In this document: one piece after another, positions 1 through 5,338 of the stretch
Layout of the letters: each line of letters opens with the position of its first letter
Position numbering within the stretch: the first letter of the stretch is position 1
Source: Gammaproteobacteria bacterium
GTDB taxonomy: Bacteria > Pseudomonadota > Gammaproteobacteria > Coxiellales > Coxiellaceae
Direction: 5' to 3'
Assembly: GCA_022600315.1 (NCBI GenBank)
Contig: JAHZKQ010000038.1
Location: forward strand, 1 to 8,379
DNA: 8,379 nucleotides
Translations under genes and position numbers: made by a program
The notes under the pieces: generated by a model
What the model was told of the DNA's origin: nothing
The model's database searches: none
What the model saw: the letters and a program-made list of their open reading frames with translations, nothing else

Positions 1-1200
1 TACAAGGACAAAGGTAGTGCTAAAAAAAGCTGTAAAGCAGGAGCCGATTAGGAAGATCAATAAAAAGCCTTGAAATATTATTTTGGTTTTTTCTTCTAGC
101 CGGAATGAACAATAAACAAGATAAGCAAAAAAACTTAAAAATAACAATGCGCCAATTAAACCAAATTCTACTGCCACATTTAACAAGGTAAATTCAGATG
201 ACCACGGTTGCATGCCGGCCATTTGCATATCTTTAGCTGGCAATGTGGCATAGGCGCTGCCAAATCCGCCGGTACCATAACCAAACCAAGGTCTTTTTTT
301 AATAAGTCTTAAATCGTTAAATAACATTTCGACGCGTTGGCTATCAGCATTACTGGTGGCTTTAGTTGGGCTTTTAGCATGCTGATAGAGTTGATAATGA
401 TGCTCAGAATTATGCACGCGTGTAGCAAGGCCGGTGGGGAGAATGATGGCTAGGCCAAATTGAGCCGCTAACATTAAGATGAAATAAATAAATTTACGCC
501 AGCCAAAACGGTACAAACTCAGCAATAAAAATAACGCGATATAGACAATATAACCGGTGCGACCCGTGCTAATAAAAATAACATTGCTGCTGGCTAATAT
601 AAATAATAAGCCATTTAACCAACGCCAGCGATTGGGCTGATAGTAAAATTTATAAAGCCAAAGCCCGCTGGCAAACGCCATTAAAAAGTTTTCCACGATA
701 TGACCTTGAAAGACGTCGCTGGGGTTGTTGCGATACATATGTAAGGTTTTAGCAATACTAGAGTGGGCGCTTAAAATGTGCCAATGGCCAAGATAACTCA
801 AGACCATCACGATGCTCATGCCGGCCAGTAAAAAATTTAGCAAAAAGTGTCGGGTTTTATTTTTATAAAACAAAGGAATTAATAGTGGTGTAGTTAATAG
901 CCACAGGTGTCTTAATAAGTCATGGCGAATATGTTGCCAGTTGCCGGTGGAATAACTACTGCAAATCATTAATAGCGCGAATAATCCCAACATCCAGCGT
1001 GATATAGGGTTGTTAATGACTTCGCTAAAATAGTGGCGATAACTGCCACCGGCCAATGCTAAGCCTAGCGCTAATATATAAAAGATGCTACATAGCGTAA
1101 CCGAGATATTCATAAAGAATAAGGCCATGCCAAGACTAAGCCCAGCACATTGATAGACGTTACGCGTATAGTTAGATTGAGTGGTCGCGGTTGATTGCAT
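1..1200 (-). CDS. O-antigen ligase / polymerase-like membrane protein (WaaL/Wzy_C superfamily), C-terminus cut by the window edge
   Basis: A minus-strand frame is open from an ATG at 1200 to the left edge, giving 400 codons with no stop. I translated it by hand. The protein is very hydrophobic, with about ten likely membrane segments (for example residues 20-50, 66-82, 117-137, 196-210, 217-230, 238-254, 348-365, 378-395) and one large hydrophilic loop at about 256-345. This is the topology of O-antigen ligases, which join undecaprenyl-linked O-polysaccharide to lipid A-core on the periplasmic side. Family-like marks are STGRTGY (residues 211-217), SQR at 287-289, and WFGYGTGGFG at 305-314, followed by VEFGLIGALLFL at 344-355. 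The usual His before the last block is not visible (see findings). AAGGA lies 6 nt before the ATG. Probably only a few dozen residues are missing. Ligase and Wzy polymerase cannot be told apart from sequence alone. Confidence 0.8.
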   Translation of the reverse strand, partial: MQSTATTQSNYTRNVYQCAGLSLGMALFFMNISVTLCSIFYILALGLALAGGSYRHYFSEVINNPISRWMLGLFALLMICSSYSTGNWQHIRHDLLRHLWLLTTPLLIPLFYKNKTRHFLLNFLLAGMSIVMVLSYLGHWHILSAHSSIAKTLHMYRNNPSDVFQGHIVENFLMAFASGLWLYKFYYQPNRWRWLNGLLFILASSNVIFISTGRTGYIVYIALFLLLSLYRFGWRKFIYFILMLAAQFGLAIILPTGLATRVHNSEHHYQLYQHAKSPTKATSNADSQRVEMLFNDLRLIKKRPWFGYGTGGFGSAYATLPAKDMQMAGMQPWSSEFTLLNVAVEFGLIGALLFLSFFAYLVYCSFRLEEKTKIIFQGFLLIFLIGSCFTAFFSTTFVLV

Positions 1201-1228
1201 CAATCATCCTTGTCGCCTAAAAGGCCCT

Positions 1229-1256
1229 AGCATAACCGAAGTTTGCCAAGATGCAA
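1229..1256 (-). promoter_or_regulatory. Possible weak promoter for the O-antigen ligase-like gene
   Basis: On the minus strand, TTGCAT (1256-1251) and TATGCT (1234-1229) are separated by 16 bp and lie about 30 bp before the ATG at 1200. The match to sigma-70 is modest: 3/6 at -35 and 4/6 at -10. It is proposed mainly because a strong hairpin terminator lies between this gene and the upstream glycosyltransferase, so the gene may need its own promoter. Confidence 0.25.
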
Positions 1257-1285
1257 AATCTTAAGGGTACCTTTTATCTCATCCG

Positions 1286-1446
1286 CTGGCGAACTCGATG
1301 GCGTTAGAAACTACGCAATTTAACTGTCTTAAAGAAATAAAACGAAAGGTCTCCTTTCCCCCATAAGAATGTGGGAAAGGAGACCTTTCAGCGTATTTTT
1401 TAAGGCGCTGAAACTCAGTAGTTTCTAACGCTATTGAGTTCGCCAG
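1286..1446. repeat. 161-bp palindromic element with 29-bp outer arms (MITE-like or structured RNA)
   Basis: The left arm 1286-1314 pairs with the right arm 1418-1446 over 29 positions without bulges: 27 Watson-Crick pairs and two G-T pairs (1297/1435 and 1300/1432). Inside sit a 17-bp perfect stem (1344-1360 with 1373-1389), extended past one mismatch by three more pairs to an AAGA loop, and an 8-bp stem (1386-1393 with 1406-1413) that competes with its base. No ORF of note lies inside. The form suits a small non-autonomous mobile element (MITE) or a structured transcript. I see no clear target-site duplication at the ends. Copy number in the genome cannot be judged here. The flanking stretch 1201-1481 holds no gene. 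Confidence 0.7.
1331..1389 (-). terminator. Strong hairpin terminator downstream of the glycosyltransferase
   Basis: Reading the minus strand, the stem 1389-1373 / 1360-1344 (17 perfect pairs) is followed by G and then a T-rich run (TTTTATTTCTTT, 1342-1331), as expected of an intrinsic terminator about 90 bp after the glycosyltransferase stop. On the plus strand the same hairpin is followed, six bases after the stem, by six Ts (1396-1401), so it may act both ways. It is the core of the larger palindrome, so its main role may be something else. Confidence 0.55.
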
Positions 1447-1481
1447 TTAACGCGTCTTGGTTAAGTCGACCCGTCTCTTGG

Positions 1482-2528
1482 TTAGGTTAATTTATGATAG
1501 AGCTTAAGGTATTGTTTGGCAGCGTGTTGCCAGTTAAAACTTTGGCTCCATTCAATCAATGCAGCCGCTTTATTTGCTGAGCTTTGATAATCTCTTATGC
1601 CAGCTTGAAAAACTTGCAGCATATGTTCGGTGCTAAAGTCTTTAAAATAATAAGCCAGCTTGCCACCGATTTCAGGAAGTGCCGTTTTGTCGCTTAAAAA
1701 AACGGGTTTGCCAAAGCGCATGGCTTCAATGACCGGTAAGCCAAAACCTTCAGCCAATGAGGGGAATAAAAATGCGCTGCAGTTTTTGTATAACCAATTT
1801 TTTTCTGCCGTACTAACAGTGCCAGGTATAATCAGGCGTTTGCTAACACCGAGTTTATCGGCGTGTTGTTTGATACTTTCAGCATAAGCATTTTGCCGGC
1901 CGGCGATTACTAAGTGATAATCAGGCAGTTTTACTAATAAATCAATTAAGACTTTAAAGTTTTTGCGCGGACTAATTTCAGCCAGCGCCAATAAAAATTT
2001 TTGCTGGGAATCCATAAAGCTTGGTGATGATAAAAGGTTGGTATTAACGTTAACACCATTATATATGACTTCAATCGGAATGCCGGGCTGTAAGTGTTTT
2101 TCAATTTCGTGTTTGCTAAATTCAGAGATGGTCGTGAGCATGCTGGCGCGATGTATCAGTTTACGCAGGCGCTTTAATCTAGCGTCAATACGCTGCTGTG
2201 GCTTATTGGCATGTAAGAAATTTAGATCATGAATGGTCAGTAATAATGGAATATTGTTATTGGGTGGTAAGTATTCTGAATCTTGATGAGTGAGGTGCCA
2301 TAAATCTGCTGACGGAGAAAATCGAGGCCAATACCGCTGCCATTTATGGCAGATTTGAGTTTGCACTTTATTTTGAAATAGCTGCTTTTGTTGGGAAGGT
2401 AAATAATAGATTAACTCAAGACCAGGATCATGCTGTGCAATTAAAGCTTGCCCCAAGTCATGGCAGTAGTTGCCTAAGCCATTATATAGGCTGCGGGTTT
2501 TTTCCATTTCAAGAAGGACGCTTGGCAT
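1482..2528 (-). CDS. Glycosyltransferase, GT4 family (GT-B fold, retaining)
   Basis: A 348-residue protein of normal GT4 length that transfers a sugar from an activated nucleotide donor, probably during lipopolysaccharide or other envelope glycan assembly at the cytoplasmic membrane face. The N-terminal acceptor domain has the glycine loop NGLGNY (16-21) and TIHDL (98-102). The C-terminal donor domain begins near LALAEISPRKNF (180-191), where the Arg/Lys pair normally contacts the donor phosphates. It contains the E-x7-E motif at E260 and E268 within AEGFGLPVIEAM, then LPEIGG at 284-289. No signal peptide or membrane segment is evident. The ATG at 2528 has AGGA 6 nt upstream. Its own promoter and flanking terminators suggest a separate transcription unit. 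The O-antigen ligase-like gene next door points to O-antigen work. Sugar specificity cannot be read from the sequence; many relatives are mannosyl- or rhamnosyltransferases. Confidence 0.9.
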   Translation of the reverse strand: MPSVLLEMEKTRSLYNGLGNYCHDLGQALIAQHDPGLELIYYLPSQQKQLFQNKVQTQICHKWQRYWPRFSPSADLWHLTHQDSEYLPPNNNIPLLLTIHDLNFLHANKPQQRIDARLKRLRKLIHRASMLTTISEFSKHEIEKHLQPGIPIEVIYNGVNVNTNLLSSPSFMDSQQKFLLALAEISPRKNFKVLIDLLVKLPDYHLVIAGRQNAYAESIKQHADKLGVSKRLIIPGTVSTAEKNWLYKNCSAFLFPSLAEGFGLPVIEAMRFGKPVFLSDKTALPEIGGKLAYYFKDFSTEHMLQVFQAGIRDYQSSANKAAALIEWSQSFNWQHAAKQYLKLYHKLT

Positions 2529-2555
2529 GTTTAATCCTGGTTTTTCAAAGTCAGG

Positions 2556-2564
2556 ATTATAGCA
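2556..2564 (-). promoter_or_regulatory. Extended -10 promoter for the glycosyltransferase
   Basis: The minus strand reads TGCTATAAT, a perfect -10 hexamer (2561-2556) with the TGn extension. No good -35 is present at 17 bp, where only a T-rich stretch from the preceding terminator is found; extended -10 promoters can do without it. The predicted start is near 2549, giving a leader of about 20 nt that includes the AGGA ribosome site. An 8-bp inverted repeat (2532-2539 with 2552-2559) straddles the -10 and the start region and could be an operator. Confidence 0.55.
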
Positions 2565-2576
2565 TTGAGCAAATAT

Positions 2577-2605
2577 AAAAAAAACCGGCCCTTGGGCCGG
2601 TTTTT
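2577..2605 (-). terminator. Rho-independent terminator after icmX
   Basis: CCGGCCC (2585-2591) pairs with GGGCCGG (2594-2600), with a loop of two to four bases, and A-T pairs extend the stem to about 12 bp. On the minus strand it is followed by eight Ts (2584-2577), 25 bases after the icmX stop. It therefore closes the icmW-orf-icmX operon and insulates the glycosyltransferase gene. On the plus strand five Ts follow, so it could also act in that direction. Confidence 0.9.
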
Positions 2606-2629
2606 AAAGTTTAGTTGCGGCGAGGATGG

Positions 2630-3976
2630 TTATTTTTTACCTTGTTTGGTGTATTTTTCCATCGACGCTTTTTCTTTAGGGCTTAGGCCTGAGTCAGCAG
2701 AATTTTGCTTGATATGATGTTTTTTCTGGTACTGATCAAGCTTGGCTTGGTCTTGATTGCTAAGCGATCCTGAGCCACCAGTGGTCTGATCATCGTTAGA
2801 CGATTGCGCACCGTTATTTTTCACTAAATTATCAACCGCTGATTTAGTTTGTTGCACCAGTAGCGTTCCAGAAATTTGGTTGGCTTTAGTGACTTGCACT
2901 TGCATGCTAGCCATTACGGCTAAGAGTAATTCGCGTTGTCGATAAGCCTGATAATTTTGACGTTCAATTTGCGCCAAAGTCGTTAGAATTTCACGCTGCA
3001 CGGTAGCTGGCGATGCGGCTTGTACATGACGGAACCAAGCTTTGCCATGTGCTTTAGTGGCAAGATAAGCCATTACTTGTAATGGGCTGGCATCTTGAAT
3101 GGTGTTGCCTTTGGTATCTTTTAAGCCGGCTTCAGCGCCTAAATTTTTCACTGGGATGCGTTCGGCTAATAGATGATTAAATACATCCAGAGAAACGGAT
3201 TGGCTGGTTAACATTGAGCGCATATACAACATAAACTTTTGAAAAGTCTGATCGTTCATTAGAGATTGCACCAGTGCTTGTTTCACTACAGAATTGTTTT
3301 GTTTGCGGATTAAGCTTTGGAACTTACCAAAATCGACTTGATTTAATAAAGTTTGTCGATCTAAATGGGTGGCATATTTAATATAACTTTCTGCAGCGGT
3401 TTGTTGGTCACCAGAATAAGCTGTAGGTTCAGTGACGCTAGCCAAATTAAAATAATCATCATGATTAGCCGTGGTTTGGTTTGTGCCAGATACTTGCGGT
3501 ATATCGCTGGCGGTAATGCCGCTACTTAAATAAGCCAAGGTGTTATTTAATTGTGGATTGGCATTAATAGCAAGTTTTAAAAAAGCATTTGGCAAAATCC
3601 GATTAGAAACTTGTTGTAAACTTGTAGTGATCCGATTTTGGGTATAGTTAGAAGCAAGTTTATTAGTGTACTGGCTAAGGTTTAAAACCTGGTTATTGCT
3701 AGTATCCGTGACGGTAGCATTATTGGCTTTATTGTACATTAATAAATATGGATCAGTTTGGTAATTAGCCTGGTTGCGAGTAGCGTGATTAGCATTTTGC
3801 AAGGCAATAATTTTTGCTTCCAAGCGATGAATCGCTTTAACGGTATTAGGATCATTTACCGCGGTAGGGCCGGCAGGGGTATTCTCGGCATATGCCAAGC
3901 TAAAGCTCGACAGACCAATTAAAGTGGTGCCTAACATAATAGAGCACCTAGTAATGAAATTTGAAAACTTTGCCAT
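2630..3976 (-). CDS. icmX: IcmX, periplasmic/secreted Dot/Icm T4BSS protein
   Basis: A 448-residue exported protein, close to the 466 residues of Legionella pneumophila IcmX. IcmX is needed for intracellular growth and is found in the periplasm or medium; its exact job in the Dot/Icm apparatus is not settled. Residues 1-30 form a signal peptide (hydrophobic 12-28, likely cleavage after AYA at 28-30). No lipobox is present, and the only Cys (C11) lies in the signal. Residues about 45-65 look like a short coiled coil, and the middle is mostly helical and Gln/Asn/Thr-rich. A flexible hydrophilic tail starts near 390 and contains a twofold repeat (405-419 and 431-445). The ATG at 3976 has GAGG 7 nt upstream. 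It follows the 189-aa gene by 41 nt on the same transcript as icmW. The identification rests on gene order plus general character and remembered family features, not an alignment. Confidence 0.85.
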   Translation of the reverse strand: MAKFSNFITRCSIMLGTTLIGLSSFSLAYAENTPAGPTAVNDPNTVKAIHRLEAKIIALQNANHATRNQANYQTDPYLLMYNKANNATVTDTSNNQVLNLSQYTNKLASNYTQNRITTSLQQVSNRILPNAFLKLAINANPQLNNTLAYLSSGITASDIPQVSGTNQTTANHDDYFNLASVTEPTAYSGDQQTAAESYIKYATHLDRQTLLNQVDFGKFQSLIRKQNNSVVKQALVQSLMNDQTFQKFMLYMRSMLTSQSVSLDVFNHLLAERIPVKNLGAEAGLKDTKGNTIQDASPLQVMAYLATKAHGKAWFRHVQAASPATVQREILTTLAQIERQNYQAYRQRELLLAVMASMQVQVTKANQISGTLLVQQTKSAVDNLVKNNGAQSSNDDQTTGGSGSLSNQDQAKLDQYQKKHHIKQNSADSGLSPKEKASMEKYTKQGKK

Positions 3977-4017
3977 GATAAAACCTCGTAAACTATTAAC
4001 TTAAAACTTAAAAACTA

Positions 4018-4587
4018 TTACCAAAAATCAATATGATTATTTGAAGCACCAGAGGCCGGTTTTGTCGGCGTAAATTTTGGTGCGCCAGTAGAATTTGTTG
4101 TGTTGCCTGTATCATAATTACCGCCATTATCCGCGCTGCTGCCGACATTATTGTGGCTGTTGCTAGGATCAGTATTGTCTTGGATGAAATTATCATATTT
4201 TGCACTATTAAAATCGGTGGCATTATTATCCGCGGCGTAATTTAAACCACTGCCATAACTGGCAAAATACGCGAGCTCACCAAATTTACGCTGGCAACTG
4301 GCGGCTGCTGCCATATTGCCTTGCGCAGTCGCTATAGTATGTAATGGACCGGCATTGGTTTCATCAGTAAAATCAAATTGACCACATTGCGCTGAACATT
4401 GCTTGATAAGAATTTTTTTGCCGCGTAAGAAATTCATAAACGTAGCGGTTGAGCCTCGCGAATTTTGCGCGGCAGTTAATAGATCGCCGCAAGTATTTGC
4501 AGTGACATCAGCGCTTGCCATTGAGGCATAACCTAAGGTGAAAATTGAAAGCGCAAGCGCTAAGCTTGCAAGTTTTCGGTTAGTCAT
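4018..4587 (-). CDS. Unrecognised 189-aa exported protein with four cysteines, between icmW and icmX
   Basis: I do not recognise this family. The start is set at the ATG at 4587, not the upstream ATG at 4611, because a strong GGAGGA sits 8 nt before it and a clean signal peptide then begins at residue 1. Residues 1-26 have K5, a hydrophobic stretch 6-22 and an ASA cleavage site (24-26). The mature part carries four Cys (C33, C64, C68, C98), an even number within a compact domain of about 30-115, suggesting two disulfides and a periplasmic or outer-surface location. Residues 120-185 are a low-complexity Asn/Ser/Thr/Gly tail, probably disordered, ending in DFW. The start overlaps the end of icmW by 8 bp (ATGACTAA), so translation is coupled and the gene shares the PmrA-type promoter. 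Context suggests an accessory T4BSS component or secreted product. In L. pneumophila, as I recall it, icmW and icmX are adjacent, so this looks like a lineage-specific insertion. Confidence 0.85.
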   Translation of the reverse strand: MTNRKLASLALALSIFTLGYASMASADVTANTCGDLLTAAQNSRGSTATFMNFLRGKKILIKQCSAQCGQFDFTDETNAGPLHTIATAQGNMAAAASCQRKFGELAYFASYGSGLNYAADNNATDFNSAKYDNFIQDNTDPSNSHNNVGSSADNGGNYDTGNTTNSTGAPKFTPTKPASGASNNHIDFW

Positions 4588-5032
4588 AACCACTGTCCTC
4601 CAGGGCTTCAAGGATTAATTTAAAACGATCACGGCCAAATACTCGGCCAATTAAACGCAGGCGTTCAAAAACAATATTGCGGCGTAGGAAAATACCGGCA
4701 ATGTCGTCTTCAGCACGCGTGACTTCTTCGGCATGCATCAACACTTTGGCAGCTGCACCCGGGTAGGCGGTGTCTAAGGCCATTAATAAGCGTAGGCCGC
4801 GACCGGTCTTAATATGGGCGACTAGCTTAATTAAATCTTCCTGGGCTTCGATATCAATACTGCCCAAATCATCTAAGGTTTTGCCAAGCTCGGATAGCGC
4901 GGTTTCAAGCTGTGGATCATTGTCCAAGGTCCAGTCTTCCACGCCTTCCATAAAACTGATGACGCGGTAGATCAAGGGATCTTGGTACTCATTCCAAAAC
5001 TGGTGTACGGCTTTGTAACTTAAATCAGGCAC
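4580..5032 (-). CDS. icmW: IcmW, effector chaperone-adaptor of the Dot/Icm T4BSS
   Basis: A 150-residue acidic cytosolic protein, matching the 151 residues of Legionella IcmW. IcmW pairs with IcmS, binds effectors and docks them on the DotL coupling complex. Conserved stretches that I recognise include MPDLS at the start, DPLIYRVISFME (18-29), VEDWTLD (31-37), KTGRGLRLL (75-83), PGAAAKVLMHAEE (91-103) and FLRRNIVFERLRL (115-127). There is no signal peptide or membrane segment. The start codon is GTG (5032-5030), not ATG. It is supported by the conserved PDL start and by GAGGAG ending 4 nt before it. It is the first gene of the minus-strand operon; its stop lies inside the start of the next gene. 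The promoter region is shared divergently with icmV. Confidence 0.97.
   Translation of the reverse strand: MPDLSYKAVHQFWNEYQDPLIYRVISFMEGVEDWTLDNDPQLETALSELGKTLDDLGSIDIEAQEDLIKLVAHIKTGRGLRLLMALDTAYPGAAAKVLMHAEEVTRAEDDIAGIFLRRNIVFERLRLIGRVFGRDRFKLILEALEDSGYD
4596..4601 (-). promoter_or_regulatory. Ribosome binding site that fixes the start of the 189-aa gene
   Basis: GGAGGA on the minus strand lies 8 nt before the ATG at 4587, inside the last codons of icmW. The alternative ATG at 4611 lies upstream of this site, so the site could not serve it. Use of 4611 would also add a charged stretch before the signal peptide. Confidence 0.8.
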
Positions 5033-5070
5033 AGGGCTCCTCGATAACTTTTGTTGATACAGATCTACTC

Positions 5071-5113
5071 ACTATACGGCATAAACCTTAAGGAAAGATT
5101 AAGTAATCCTTAA
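5071..5113 (-). promoter_or_regulatory. PmrA-type promoter of the icmW operon (three TTAA half-sites plus -10)
   Basis: Three TTAA half-sites start at 5088, 5099 and 5110, each exactly 11 bp apart (TTAA-N7-TTAA-N7-TTAA). On the minus strand the proximal one is followed by 11 bp and then TATAGT (5076-5071), a 5/6 match to -10. No good -35 is present, as expected of an activator-dependent promoter. The 11-bp spacing is that of the known PmrA box, and PmrA is known to activate dot/icm genes in Legionella and Coxiella. The predicted start is near 5064, about 30 nt before the GTG. Confidence 0.8.
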
Positions 5114-5283
5114 GATCTTGAATAAATTTTACCGATTGGCTGAGTTTTTCTGCTGCTAATGTACAAGGGCGCAGATTAGACGATTTTTTTCGGGGTTTTT
5201 GTGTTTTGATAAGGCAACGAATCCTTAAATTTCTGTTAAAAAACTTGCCGATTTAAGCAACCCTTAATCTTTCCTTAAGGTTT
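5083..5283. repeat. Inverted repeat of promoter cores across the icmW-icmV divergent intergenic region
   Basis: Positions 5083-5103 and 5263-5283 are perfect inverted copies over 21 bp. Each contains two TTAA half-sites with the spacer TCTTTCC in the sense of its own gene, then GGTTT. The 110 bp or so between the clusters (5114-5224) hold no ORF or RNA gene I can see. That stretch is T-rich, with runs at 5184-5190, 5196-5200 and 5204-5207 that may bend the DNA. Confidence 0.85.
5225..5239 (+). promoter_or_regulatory. Distal TTAA-N7-TTAA box
   Basis: TTAA at 5225 and 5236 are 11 bp apart, forming a fourth PmrA-like pair upstream of the icmV cluster. It is 17 bp (start to start) from the first half-site of that cluster, so it is not in the same register. 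It may be an auxiliary site for icmV, a binding reservoir, or chance in AT-rich DNA. Confidence 0.45.
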
Positions 5284-5295
5284 GTCTGTTACGAT
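5253..5295 (+). promoter_or_regulatory. PmrA-type promoter of icmV-dotA (three TTAA half-sites plus -10)
   Basis: TTAA half-sites start at 5253, 5264 and 5275 at 11-bp steps. After the last come 11 bp and then TACGAT (5290-5295), a 4/6 match to -10 placed exactly as TATAGT is in the icmW promoter. The predicted start is near 5302, leaving a leader of about 37 nt to the ATG at 5339. This placement excludes translation from the TTG at 5282 on this transcript. Confidence 0.78.
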
Positions 5296-5324
5296 GTTCA
5301 AAGCGATTGATCGAATTTACCGTT

Positions 5325-5330
5325 TAGGAG
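5325..5330 (+). promoter_or_regulatory. Ribosome binding site that fixes the icmV start
   Basis: TAGGAG ends 8 nt before the ATG at 5339. The earlier in-frame starts have no such site: TTG 5282 lies upstream of the predicted -10, and ATG 5294 overlaps it. Confidence 0.85.
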
Positions 5331-5338
5331 TTCCAGTT

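Noticed and set aside
1660..2232. Plus-strand ORFs inside the glycosyltransferase gene
   Set aside because: They lie antisense to a convincing GT4 gene and have no recognisable product.
2532..2559. RNA hairpin hiding the glycosyltransferase ribosome site
   Set aside because: If the extended -10 at 2561-2556 is used, the distal arm of the hairpin is not transcribed, so it could only act on read-through transcripts.
3996..4011. TTAA cluster between the 189-aa gene and icmX as a PmrA box
   Set aside because: The half-sites are 5, 7 and 12 bp apart, not 11, and no -10 follows at the expected place. The cluster is likely just AT-rich spacer.
4008..4223. 71-aa minus-strand ORF overlapping the end of the exported protein
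   Set aside because: It is a shadow frame of the Asn/Ser-rich tail, with low-complexity Ile/Met-rich translation and no ribosome site context of its own.
4588..4611. ATG at 4611 as start of the small exported protein
   Set aside because: The strong GGAGGA at 4596-4601 lies downstream of it and serves the ATG at 4587, which also gives the better signal peptide.
5184..5207. T-runs in the divergent region as a terminator
   Set aside because: No stable hairpin precedes them; at most they are a bent-DNA feature.
5282..5338. Longer icmV from TTG 5282 or ATG 5294
   Set aside because: These codons lie upstream of or across the predicted -10 (5290-5295) and lack a ribosome site, whereas ATG 5339 has TAGGAG at ideal spacing.
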